From an uncultured Collinsella sp. (GTDB taxonomy: Bacteria > Actinomycetota > Coriobacteriia > Coriobacteriales > Coriobacteriaceae), in assembly GCA_958446785.1 (NCBI GenBank), contig CAUCXP010000052.1, forward strand, positions 1-8,483: a stretch of DNA of 8,483 nt, in the 5' to 3' direction. The notes under the pieces are model-generated. The model saw only the letters and a list, made by a program, of their open reading frames with translations, searched no databases and was not told the DNA's origin. Below are positions 1 to 8,273 of this stretch, one piece after another. How positions within the stretch are numbered: the stretch's first letter is position 1; every line of letters begins with the position of its first letter. A program made the position numbers and the translations under genes.

Positions 1-544
1 CAATGGCCGCATCGCACACGAGCGTGATAATCGTGAGCTGCCAGTTGAGGATGATGAGCATGGCCGTGGTGCCCACAACCTGAATGGCGGCCTGAATCAC
101 GTTGGCAAAGCTGTTGTTGAGCGCCTCGGAGACGGTGTCGACGTCGTTGGTGAAAAAGCTCATGATGTCGCCCGAGCGTGTGCCGTCAAAATAGCTGAGC
201 GGCAGCGTCTGGATGTGCGCGAACAGGTCGCGGCGAATATCGGACACCACGCGTTGGGCCGCGCGCACCATGATTTGTGAGTAGCCCAGGGCCGAGAGCA
301 CGCCCGCGGCGTAGATGATCGCCGTCAGGATGACCTGCTTGGCAAGCAGTTCCTCCCCGCCCGTGGCCAAACCGTTAACGATGGGGCGCACCATGTAGGT
401 GCCGGCGAGGCTCGCGATGGCGGCGACGGAGGCGAGCACGCCCACCGCGAGCAACGAGAACTTGGCATGCCCCATGTAGGAGAGCAGGCGGAGCACAGTG
501 CGCTTGAGGTCGGCCGGGCGTGCTTGGGCTGCGGTCTTAGGCAT
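1..544 (-). CDS. ABC exporter half-transporter, N-terminal part (BmrD/TM288-like), cut by window edge
   Basis: Only the first 181 codons are in the window; the gene continues past the left edge. The translation begins MPKTAAQARPADLKRTV and shows the first part of a type IV ABC exporter membrane domain: hydrophobic segments near residues 28-52, 70-92 and 150-175, and the family landmark YFDGTRSGDIMS with TNDVDTVSE at about 118-140. The ATP-binding domain is outside the window. The start is an ATG at 544-542, with an excellent ribosome binding site (AAGGGGGTGA, 560-551) a few bases upstream. The start overlaps the stop of the upstream ABC gene in the 8-base string ATGCCTAA, so the two proteins are probably translationally coupled. 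From family knowledge, such a pair forms a heterodimeric exporter in the cytoplasmic membrane. I infer that this subunit carries the canonical catalytic Walker B glutamate, because its partner lacks it. The substrate is unknown; drugs, lipids or peptides are all possible. Confidence 0.9.
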   Translation of the reverse strand, partial: MPKTAAQARPADLKRTVLRLLSYMGHAKFSLLAVGVLASVAAIASLAGTYMVRPIVNGLATGGEELLAKQVILTAIIYAAGVLSALGYSQIMVRAAQRVVSDIRRDLFAHIQTLPLSYFDGTRSGDIMSFFTNDVDTVSEALNNSFANVIQAAIQVVGTTAMLIILNWQLTIITLVCDAAI

Positions 545-2366
545 GGCGCTCACCCCCTTCCAAGGTCGATCCGCTGGGGACGGAGGAAAACGGATCATTC
601 GCGCAGCCATCGTCACTGCCTCCGGCGGCGTCCGCGTTCCCCGCAAACTCCATCTGCGAGGCGTAAATCTCCTGGTAGATGTTGTCGCCCGCCAGCAGTT
701 CCTCGTGCGTACCCACGCCGTGGACACGACCGTCGTCCAACACCACAATGCGATCGGCATCCATGACGCTCGCGATGCGCTGGGCGATGATGAGCACGGT
801 CGTATCGGGAATCCGAGCGATGTGCTCGCGAATCTTAGCGTCGGTCGCCATATCGACCGCGCTGGTGGAGTCATCAAAAATGAGCACGCGCGGATGCTTG
901 AGCAGCGTGCGCGCGATGCACAGGCGTTGCTTCTGGCCACCCGAAACGCCGGCGCCGCCTTGGCCCAACTCGCCGTCCAGCCCGCCGATGCGATCAAGGA
1001 ACTCGTCCACGCACGCCGCGCGGCAAGCCGCGAGGAGCTCATCGTCCGACGCCTGCGGATTGCCCCACTGCAGGTTCTCACGCACGGTGCCCGTGAACAG
1101 CACATTCTTTTGCAGCACAATGCCCACGGCGTCGCGTAGGGTCGCGAGGTCGTAGTCGCGCACGTCGTGTCCGCCCACAAGCACGGCGCCCTCGGTGGCG
1201 TCGTACAGGCGCGCAATCAGCTGCACAAGCGAGCTCTTGCCCGAGCCCGTGCCGCCGAGGATGCCCACCGTCGAGCCGCTCTCGATGCGAAGGTCAATAT
1301 GCTCGAGCACATCCTCGGCTGCGTCCGCGCGGTATTTAAAGGAAACGTCGCGAAACTCGATACTGCCGTCCGCTGGCGCCGCAGTCGCGAGGTCTCCCGC
1401 AGGGTTGGCGATAAAGGGCTCCTCATCGAGCACCTCTGCGATACGGCCCACACTCGTGAGAGCGCGCGTGAGCAGCAAAAACACGTTGGAAATCATCATG
1501 AGCGAGTTCATGATCAACAGCACATAACTCATAAAGCCCGTGAGCGAGCCCACGCCCAAGCGACCTCCGATGATCATGCGGCCGCCAATCCACAGAATCG
1601 AGAGTGCAGCCACGTACATCGAGAGTTGGAACACCGGCAGGTTGAGCACAGCGGTGCCGAAGGTCTTGGTCGCCGTGCCGGCGAGCTCGGTATTGACGGT
1701 GTCGAACTTGTCGCACTCGTGCTCGGCGCGCACGTAAGCCTTCACGGCGCGCACGGCGGTAAGGTCCTCTTGCACCACGCCGTTAAGGTGGTCCATCGAG
1801 GTCTGGAGTTGGCGGTAGAGCGGGCTCACGCGCACGGTAATGATACCGAGCACGATGGCGAGCATCGGCAGAATGACGGCAAAGACCGCCGCGAGCTCGC
1901 GCGAGAGCGCAAAAGCGTAGACGAGGCCCATGACCAGATTTACCGGCCCGCGCACCATGGGGCGGAAGCCGTTACCTACGGCGTTTTGAATCACGGTGAT
2001 GTCGGTGGTCATGCGAGTGACAAGCGAGCTGGCGTCGTAGTTGTCCAGATTGCCAAAAGCGAGCGTCTGGATCTTGCGATACTCGGCCTCGCGCAGGTTA
2101 GCGCCCAGCCCCGAGGCGACGCGAGCAGACGTGCGTGCATAGCCCAAGCCAAGTACCAGCGAACATGCGGCGCATACCAGCATATACGCGCCCTGCAACA
2201 GCATGTAGTTGATGTCGCCCGCGGGCACGCCCACGTCGATGATATTTGCCATGATGACCGGGATAAACAGCTCGAGCGCCGTCTCGGCCGTCACAAAGAA
2301 CACGCCGAGAATGGCATCGCGGCGGTATGCCCCCAGATAGGAAAACAGAATCTTGAGATTGCGCAC
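537..2366 (-). CDS. ABC exporter half-transporter with degenerate ATPase site (BmrC/TM287-like), 609 aa
   Basis: Complete half-transporter: a six-helix membrane domain (about residues 1-310) followed by an ATP-binding domain (about 334-565). Visible motifs are Walker A GGTGSGKSS (371-379), Q-loop LQKNVLF (Q419), signature VSGGQKQR (474-481), Walker B VLIFDD (494-499) and D-loop SAVD (502-505). The usual catalytic glutamate after Walker B is Asp499 and the switch histidine is Gln529 (IIAQRI). These substitutions mark the inactive-site subunit of heterodimeric exporters such as TM287/288 and BmrCD. The start is a GTG at 2366-2364 with a GGGGGA ribosome binding site (2381-2376); an out-of-frame ATG overlaps that site. 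The last 40 or so residues, beyond the ATP-binding domain, are a low-complexity tail rich in Gly, Ala, Asp and Ser that contains a translated copy of an interspersed repeat. The gene is first in an operon with the overlapping second subunit and has a good promoter at 2408-2435. It exports an unidentified substrate using ATP. Confidence 0.95.
   Translation of the reverse strand: MRNLKILFSYLGAYRRDAILGVFFVTAETALELFIPVIMANIIDVGVPAGDINYMLLQGAYMLVCAACSLVLGLGYARTSARVASGLGANLREAEYRKIQTLAFGNLDNYDASSLVTRMTTDITVIQNAVGNGFRPMVRGPVNLVMGLVYAFALSRELAAVFAVILPMLAIVLGIITVRVSPLYRQLQTSMDHLNGVVQEDLTAVRAVKAYVRAEHECDKFDTVNTELAGTATKTFGTAVLNLPVFQLSMYVAALSILWIGGRMIIGGRLGVGSLTGFMSYVLLIMNSLMMISNVFLLLTRALTSVGRIAEVLDEEPFIANPAGDLATAAPADGSIEFRDVSFKYRADAAEDVLEHIDLRIESGSTVGILGGTGSGKSSLVQLIARLYDATEGAVLVGGHDVRDYDLATLRDAVGIVLQKNVLFTGTVRENLQWGNPQASDDELLAACRAACVDEFLDRIGGLDGELGQGGAGVSGGQKQRLCIARTLLKHPRVLIFDDSTSAVDMATDAKIREHIARIPDTTVLIIAQRIASVMDADRIVVLDDGRVHGVGTHEELLAGDNIYQEIYASQMEFAGNADAAGGSDDGCANDPFSSVPSGSTLEGGERHA
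551..560 (-). promoter_or_regulatory. Strong ribosome binding site inside the upstream ABC gene
   Basis: Read on the minus strand, this is AAGGGGGTGA, one mismatch from the ideal AAGGAGGTGA, about 6 bases before the ATG of the second ABC subunit. It lies within the last codons of the first subunit gene and fixes the start at 544 rather than at an internal Met. Confidence 0.75.
568..599 (-). repeat. 32-bp interspersed repeat, copy 1 (inside ABC coding sequence)
   Basis: On the minus strand this begins AATGATCCGTTTTCC and ends CAGCGGATC. It matches copy 2 at 6502-6533 in 31 of 32 positions. The ends GATCCG and CGGATC form an inverted repeat around a loop containing CCTCCGTCCCC. Here it is read in frame as NDPFSSVPSGS in the C-terminal tail of the 609-residue ABC subunit. 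It resembles a small REP-type palindromic element; no transposase is nearby. Confidence 0.7.
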
Positions 2367-2407
2367 GCAGGTTCATCCCCCATCAAACGTTGTTCGCAAA
2401 CCCACGT

Positions 2408-2435
2408 ATTATGGCGCGCCGTGCGGCGGTGTCAA
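2408..2435 (-). promoter_or_regulatory. Sigma-70-like promoter for the ABC exporter operon
   Basis: On the minus strand there is a perfect -35 box TTGACA (2435-2430), a 16-bp spacer, and a -10 box CATAAT (2413-2408, five of six matches). It lies about 42 bases upstream of the GTG start of the first ABC gene. The spacer is very GC-rich and contains the palindrome GGCGCGCC (2413-2420), which could be a protein site. No other box pair this good was seen in the intergenic region on that strand. Confidence 0.65.
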
Positions 2436-2470
2436 GTGTTCCGAAATCGATTTCTGCAAGGCTAGTGCAG

Positions 2471-2490
2471 GCGCCATGCTCACATGGCGC
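2471..2490. promoter_or_regulatory. Perfect dyad, 8-bp arms with 4-bp centre, in the divergent control region
   Basis: GCGCCATG and CATGGCGC flank the centre CTCA. It lies about 35 bp upstream of the ABC -35 box and 65 bp upstream of the MATE -35 box. There is no T-run on either side, so it is not a good terminator. It fits an operator for a dimeric regulator of either divergent unit. Which regulator binds, if any, cannot be told. Confidence 0.4.
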
Positions 2491-2554
2491 ACGTCCGTAT
2501 TCAATTAGAAATAAACGTGAGCGTGACTTTTTCACCCCACTGCCGACACAAACC

Positions 2555-2585
2555 TTGACTCTACAATCGTTGTATGGTTTTCACT
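2555..2585 (+). promoter_or_regulatory. MerR-type promoter/operator for the MATE gene
   Basis: A -35 box TTGACT (2555-2560) is followed by a 19-bp spacer and a weak -10 box TTCACT (2580-2585). Inside the spacer is the inverted repeat TACAA-TCG-TTGTA (2562-2574), with outer matches AC and GT extending it. An overlong spacer holding a dyad is the hallmark of promoters activated by MerR-family regulators, whose binding realigns the -35 and -10 boxes. The promoter ends about 40 bp before the MATE start. No regulator gene is intact nearby, though a possible remnant lies just after the MATE gene. Confidence 0.55.
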
Positions 2586-2625
2586 ACACTGGTAGCAAAA
2601 CAAACCCAGCCAGAAAGCCCCGCCC

Positions 2626-3972
2626 ATGGAACACGACCTTACACGCGGCAATGTCCTCAAGACCATCGCGGTCTTTGCCCTGCCTTATATGCTCTCCTAC
2701 TTTTTGCAGATGCTCTACGGCATGGCCGACCTGTACATGATGGGGCAGTTTAGCGGCGCTGCCGGCATCACCGCTGTGGGCAACGGCGCGCAGACACTCT
2801 ATATCATTACCGTGACGCTCGTGGGTCTGGCCATGGGAACGACGGTCATCGTCGGCCACGCCGTGGGCTCGCGCCGCTTCGATCGCGCCGAGACCGCCAT
2901 CGGCAACACCATCACGCTGTTTATGGGTGTCTCGGTGGTGCTGGCCGCTGCCTTGCTCGCACTGTGCCCGCAGATCGTGGCGCTCATTGGCACGCCGGCC
3001 GAAGCGGTCGAAGGCACCGCCGCCTACCTGCGCATTTGCTTTATCGGCATTCCCTTTATCGCCGCGTACAACATCCTCTCGGCCATCTTTCGCGGCCTAG
3101 GCGATTCGCGCTCGCCCATGTACGTGATTGGCGTGGCATGCATCATCAACATCGCGCTCGACTTTCTGTTTATCGGCCACATGGGGCTCGGCCCCGTAGG
3201 CGCGGCACTCGGCACAGTCATCGCGCAGACGGCGAGCGTGGCTCTCGCGCTCGTGTGGCTCAAGAGCCGCCGTACGCACATTCACCTCAAGCGCAGCGAC
3301 CTACGCCCCCAGCCCGAGCGGCTCGGCAGCATCCTTAAGATCGGCGTGCCCGTAGCCGTGCAGGACGGCTGCATCCAGGTGGCGTTTATGTTCATCACCG
3401 TCATCGCCAACCACCGCGGCCTGGTCGACGCCGCCGCCGTGGGCTTGGTCGAGAAGATGATCAGCTTTTTATTCATTGTCCCGAGCTCCATGGGCGCCAC
3501 CGTCAGCGCACTCACGGCGCAAAACGCCGGTGCGGGTAAGGGCGACCGCGCACGTCAGGTGCTCAAAGACGCCATGACCATCTCGGTAGTGTACGGCTGC
3601 CTGATCACGGTGCTGATGTGGCTGGTGGCGCCGGCGTTTATCGGCTTTTTTGCCAAGGACGCTGCAGTAGTCGCCGCCGGCACCGGCTATATGCGCAGCT
3701 ACATTTTCGACGCGATTTTTGCCGGCATCCACATTTGCTTTAGCGGCTTTTTCGCTGCATACGGCAAGAGCTACATCGGCTTTGCGCACAACGTGCTGGC
3801 GGTGGCGCTCATTCGCGTGCCGGGCGCGTGGCTGCTGTCGAACGCCTATTCCGATACGTTGTTTCCCATGGGCATCGCTTCGCCGTGCGGATCGATTTTG
3901 TCGGCAGTCATCTGTGTTGTCGCGTTTACCGTGCTCAACCGGCGCGGGGCTTTTGACAAACTGGTGGCGTAG
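2626..3972 (+). CDS. MATE-family multidrug/metabolite efflux transporter, 448 aa
   Basis: Integral membrane antiporter of the MATE (MatE, NorM/MepA/DinF-like) family, which exports cationic or amphipathic compounds in exchange for Na+ or H+. The length is normal for the family and twelve hydrophobic segments can be traced in two halves. The first half has GHAVGSRRFDRAE (77-89), FRGLGDSRSPMY (155-166) and NIALDFLFI (175-183). The second half begins near residue 233 and mirrors the first loop with AQNAGAGKGDRAR (298-310). The ATG at 2626 follows only a weak purine stretch (AGAAAG). It starts a protein with the usual MATE beginning (LTRGNVLKTIAVFALPYMLSYFLQ), so the start is well placed. It is divergent from the ABC exporter operon and sits behind a promoter of MerR architecture, suggesting induction by a toxic compound. 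The specific substrate is not readable from sequence. Confidence 0.93.
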   Translation: MEHDLTRGNVLKTIAVFALPYMLSYFLQMLYGMADLYMMGQFSGAAGITAVGNGAQTLYIITVTLVGLAMGTTVIVGHAVGSRRFDRAETAIGNTITLFMGVSVVLAAALLALCPQIVALIGTPAEAVEGTAAYLRICFIGIPFIAAYNILSAIFRGLGDSRSPMYVIGVACIINIALDFLFIGHMGLGPVGAALGTVIAQTASVALALVWLKSRRTHIHLKRSDLRPQPERLGSILKIGVPVAVQDGCIQVAFMFITVIANHRGLVDAAAVGLVEKMISFLFIVPSSMGATVSALTAQNAGAGKGDRARQVLKDAMTISVVYGCLITVLMWLVAPAFIGFFAKDAAVVAAGTGYMRSYIFDAIFAGIHICFSGFFAAYGKSYIGFAHNVLAVALIRVPGAWLLSNAYSDTLFPMGIASPCGSILSAVICVVAFTVLNRRGAFDKLVA

Positions 3973-3974
3973 CG

Positions 3975-4070
3975 GGGCAACGCGAAATCGCCCTTATCGA
4001 CGACATCATCAGCGATGATCCGGCAACCTACGTGACGCAGATCACCGTGCCCGTTGCCCCGTCAAAATAA
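3975..4070 (+). pseudogene. Remnant of a regulator C-terminus (probably MerR-type, GyrI-like effector domain)
   Basis: Directly after the MATE stop, in a different frame, 31 codons ending in TAA (4068-4070) read GQREIALIDDIISDDPATYV followed by TQITVPVAPSK. The composition is that of a real folded protein end, unlike the Arg/Pro-rich shadow frames around it. No start codon, ribosome binding site or domain is left: the frame is closed by a TGA at 3954-3956, inside the MATE gene. The acidic helix followed by a final strand of the type YVTxIxVPV resembles the C-terminus of GyrI-like ligand-binding domains in MerR/AraC-family regulators. That family assignment is my inference. The stop codon abuts the 4069-4108 terminator, as if the old gene's own terminator had been kept. 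Confidence 0.5.
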
Positions 4071-4108
4071 GAACCGCCCGGAAGGCATCGTGCTTCCGGG
4101 CGGTTCTT
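4069..4108. terminator. Bidirectional Rho-independent terminator between MATE and ligA
   Basis: A perfect 16-bp stem (4069-4084 with 4093-4108, arms AAGAACCGCCCGGAAG and its complement) encloses an 8-base loop. Read leftward, it is followed by TTATTTTG, which fits termination of ligA, whose stop is 20 bases away at 4128. Read rightward, the arm ends TTCTT followed by CAATTT, which can stop plus-strand MATE transcription. It is the only strong hairpin between these convergent genes. Confidence 0.85.
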
Positions 4109-4127
4109 CAATTTGGCTATCGATGCC

Positions 4128-6501
<2,374 letters not shown>

Positions 6502-6503
<2 letters not shown>

Positions 6504-6533
6504 TGATCCGTTTTCCTCCGTCCCCAACGGATC
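6502..6533 (+). repeat. 32-bp interspersed repeat, copy 2 (intergenic)
   Basis: This matches copy 1 (568-599, opposite orientation) in 31 of 32 positions. In this copy the arms are a perfect 9-bp inverted repeat, TGATCCGTT (6504-6512) and AACGGATCA (6526-6534), around a 13-base pyrimidine-rich loop. It lies immediately beyond the T-run of the htrA terminator and before the ligA promoter region. It fits a short REP-like mobile palindrome. Confidence 0.7.
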
Positions 6534-6535
6534 AA

Positions 6536-6574
6536 TAAGAAAAAAAGGGCTGTCCCACGTTGATGGGACAGCCC
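6536..6574 (-). terminator. Rho-independent terminator of htrA
   Basis: An 11-bp perfect stem (GGGCTGTCCCA at 6547-6557 with TGGGACAGCCC at 6564-6574) has a 6-base loop. On the minus strand it is followed by TTTTTTCTTATT (6546-6535). It starts 31 bases after the htrA stop. This is a textbook intrinsic terminator and shows that htrA and ligA are separate transcription units. Confidence 0.92.
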
Positions 6575-6604
6575 CCCTGGCCTCGATATGTGCGAAACGG
6601 CTCG

Positions 6605-8065
6605 TTAGTAGCCCTGGCCGTGGCCTTGCCCCTGGCCTTGCTGGCCGAGCAGCTCCTCCAGGTACTGGCGCAGCTGCTCGTCGGTAATACCGCCGTTGCC
6701 GGTGTCGGCCGCGCTGTCGTCCTGCTGCTGGTTCTGCAGCTCCTCGTCGGAGCCCAGCTCGACAGTGACCTTCTTCTCTTCCTTGCCGCGCATGAGCGTG
6801 ATCTCGACCTTCTCGCCCACCTCGTGGCTGCGCAGTGCGATGATCAGGCCATCGGCGCTCGTGATCTCGTCGTCGCCCAGCTTGGTGATGACATCGCCCT
6901 CCTGAATGCCGGCCTTGGCAGCAGGACCATCCTCAACGACGCTCGCCACATACGCGCCGCTATCGGTGCTCAGCTTGTTGGTGCGGGCGTTGAGCGCGTT
7001 GACGCTCGAAAGCGTAGCGCCCATGTACGGATGCACCGGCGTCTTGCCGTCGATAATCTGGTCGGCAATGTTCTTGGCATAGTTGACCGGAATGGCAAAG
7101 CCCACGCCCGAGCTGGAGCCCGAGTAGCTCTCGATGAGCGAGTTGATACCCACAAGCTCGCCGTTATCGTTAACGAGCGCGCCGCCGGAGTTGCCCGGGT
7201 TGATGGCGGCATCGGTCTGGATCATGTTGGCATAGATGGTGTTACCGTTGGCAGAGCTCATGGCCGTGGAGCGATAGAGCGCCGAGACGATACCCGTGGA
7301 GACAGACTGCTCGTTGCCAAACGGCGAACCGATCGCCATGACCCACTCGCCCACGTTGAGCTTGGAGGAATCACCGATCTCAATCGGCGTGAGCTTGGAG
7401 GCGTCTGCGTCCTTGAGCTTGATGACGGCCAGGTCGCTCGAAGCGTCGTTGCCCACGAACTCGGCCTCGTAGGTGGTGCCGTCATCCATGGTCACCACGT
7501 ACTGGTCATAGCCATCGACCACGTGGTTGTTGGTGAGGATGTGGCCCTCGGTATCGAGCACCACGCCCGAGCCGACGCTGCCCGAGCTGTCCGACTCGTC
7601 GGCAGACTGCGAAAGCGAGCCATTCTGGCTGCCGCTCGAAGTGGCGGTAATGGAAACCACGGAGGGCAGCGCCTTGGCGGAGACCGCCTCGGCCAGCGTG
7701 GTGTCCTCGGAGTCGATGGTGATCTTTTGCGTCGATGAGCCCGAAGCACCCGCCGTCACGGCATTCTTGCCGCCACCGATATCGAGCGTGCCACTCATAA
7801 TGAGCGCAATGACCAGCAAGGCTCCGCAGGCACAGCCGGCGAGTGCCGTAATAAAGATCGGCAGCTTTTTGGTCTTGGTCTTGACCACCGTGTGCTTGTT
7901 TACAACCTGTTGGCCGCTCAGCGGCTTGCCGGTCTGCGTGTCGTATGCCTGCACGTAGGGAATGTTGCTGTCGGCAGGCGTCGACTCCACCTGCACGCGC
8001 GGCTGCTGCTGGGTCTCGCCGGCATTGCCAACATCCTGGGGACGCTGGGAATCGTACTCGCTCAT
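6605..8065 (-). CDS. Membrane-anchored HtrA/DegP-like serine protease with one PDZ domain, 486 aa
   Basis: Envelope quality-control protease that degrades or refolds damaged exported proteins. Visible order: a polar cytoplasmic N-terminus (1-67, Gln-rich), one transmembrane helix (about 68-92, LPIFITALAGCACGALLVIA), a Ser/Gly linker, a trypsin-like domain (about 122-340) and a PDZ domain (about 350-440, GAYVASVVEDGPAAKAGIQEGD). The catalytic triad is complete: His181 in LTNNHVV, Asp211 in SSDLAVIKL and Ser293 in NPGNSGGALVN. The acidic/Gln tail ends in repeated Gly-Gln and TyrCOOH. The start chosen is the ATG at 8065, with the ribosome binding site AAAGGA about 8 bases upstream. An in-frame start at 8206 would add 47 residues, but these translate the leader hairpin and lack a ribosome binding site. 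A response-regulator gene lies immediately upstream on the same strand, and a strong terminator follows. By analogy, stress-responsive control through that regulator is possible but unproven. Confidence 0.95.
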   Translation of the reverse strand: MSEYDSQRPQDVGNAGETQQQPRVQVESTPADSNIPYVQAYDTQTGKPLSGQQVVNKHTVVKTKTKKLPIFITALAGCACGALLVIALIMSGTLDIGGGKNAVTAGASGSSTQKITIDSEDTTLAEAVSAKALPSVVSITATSSGSQNGSLSQSADESDSSGSVGSGVVLDTEGHILTNNHVVDGYDQYVVTMDDGTTYEAEFVGNDASSDLAVIKLKDADASKLTPIEIGDSSKLNVGEWVMAIGSPFGNEQSVSTGIVSALYRSTAMSSANGNTIYANMIQTDAAINPGNSGGALVNDNGELVGINSLIESYSGSSSGVGFAIPVNYAKNIADQIIDGKTPVHPYMGATLSSVNALNARTNKLSTDSGAYVASVVEDGPAAKAGIQEGDVITKLGDDEITSADGLIIALRSHEVGEKVEITLMRGKEEKKVTVELGSDEELQNQQQDDSAADTGNGGITDEQLRQYLEELLGQQGQGQGHGQGY

Positions 8066-8094
8066 GGCTGCGATCCTTTCGTCAAATAACCAAA

Positions 8095-8118
8095 GGCCCG
8101 CCAAACATGTGGCGGGCC
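8095..8118 (-). terminator. Terminator-like hairpin in the htrA leader
   Basis: GGCCCGCCA (8095-8103) and TGGCGGGCC (8110-8118) form a perfect 9-bp GC-rich stem with a 6-base loop. On the minus strand it is followed by TTTGGTTATTTG, and it ends about 29 bases before the htrA ATG. It could terminate transcripts from upstream or act as an attenuator within the htrA leader. It is too close to the gene for a promoter to fit comfortably between. Confidence 0.5.
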
Positions 8119-8145
8119 ATCGTTGTTCACGTTGAGTTGTACCCC

Positions 8146-8206
8146 AATATGCGGGCGTACGTGTACGAGAACGCAATCTTTTAGGAAGGCTTAAGTTCTG
8201 CTGCAA
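8146..8206 (-). promoter_or_regulatory. Candidate htrA promoters upstream of the leader hairpin
   Basis: Two weak arrangements are visible on the minus strand. One is TTGCGT (8176-8171), 19 bp, CATATT (8151-8146), with the dyad CGTAC-AC-GTACG (8167-8156) in its spacer. The other is TTGCAG (8206-8201), 17 bp, TAAAAG (8183-8178). Either would place the 8095-8118 hairpin in the transcribed leader. Neither matches consensus well, so the exact promoter is uncertain. Confidence 0.3.
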
Positions 8207-8236
8207 ACTCGAAAGGAACCCGCACCTGCGTCAAAA

Positions 8237-8269
8237 CCACCACAAAGGTGCCTGTCCCCTTTGTGGTGG
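8237..8269 (-). terminator. 12-bp hairpin just after the response-regulator stop
   Basis: CCACCACAAAGG (8237-8248) and CCTTTGTGGTGG (8258-8269) form a perfect stem around the loop TGCCTGTCC. It starts 4 bases after the stop at 8274 and is followed on the minus strand by TTTTGACG, so it can work as a weak intrinsic terminator for the regulator gene. The element also looks like a short palindromic repeat family carrying TGTCCCC, which may have been co-opted as a terminator. Confidence 0.6.
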
Positions 8270-8273
8270 AAAT

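Noticed and set aside
2098..2376. Alternative ATG 10 bases upstream of the ABC start
   Set aside because: It is in a different frame and gives a short Arg-rich peptide. The GTG frame leads directly into the conserved ABC membrane domain.
1167..2465. 432-residue plus-strand open frame antisense to the ABC gene
   Set aside because: The translation is His/Arg/Ala-rich with no recognisable fold, and it mirrors a protein with every ABC motif. It is a by-product of GC-rich third positions.
6560..7738. 392-residue plus-strand open frame antisense to htrA
   Set aside because: It runs through the htrA terminator and shows Val/Leu/His-rich antisense composition, while the HtrA frame has an intact triad and PDZ domain.
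8066..8206. 47-residue N-terminal extension of HtrA from an upstream start
   Set aside because: It would translate the leader hairpin, lacks a ribosome binding site and gives Arg/Trp-rich nonsense. The ATG at 8065 has a good AAAGGA.
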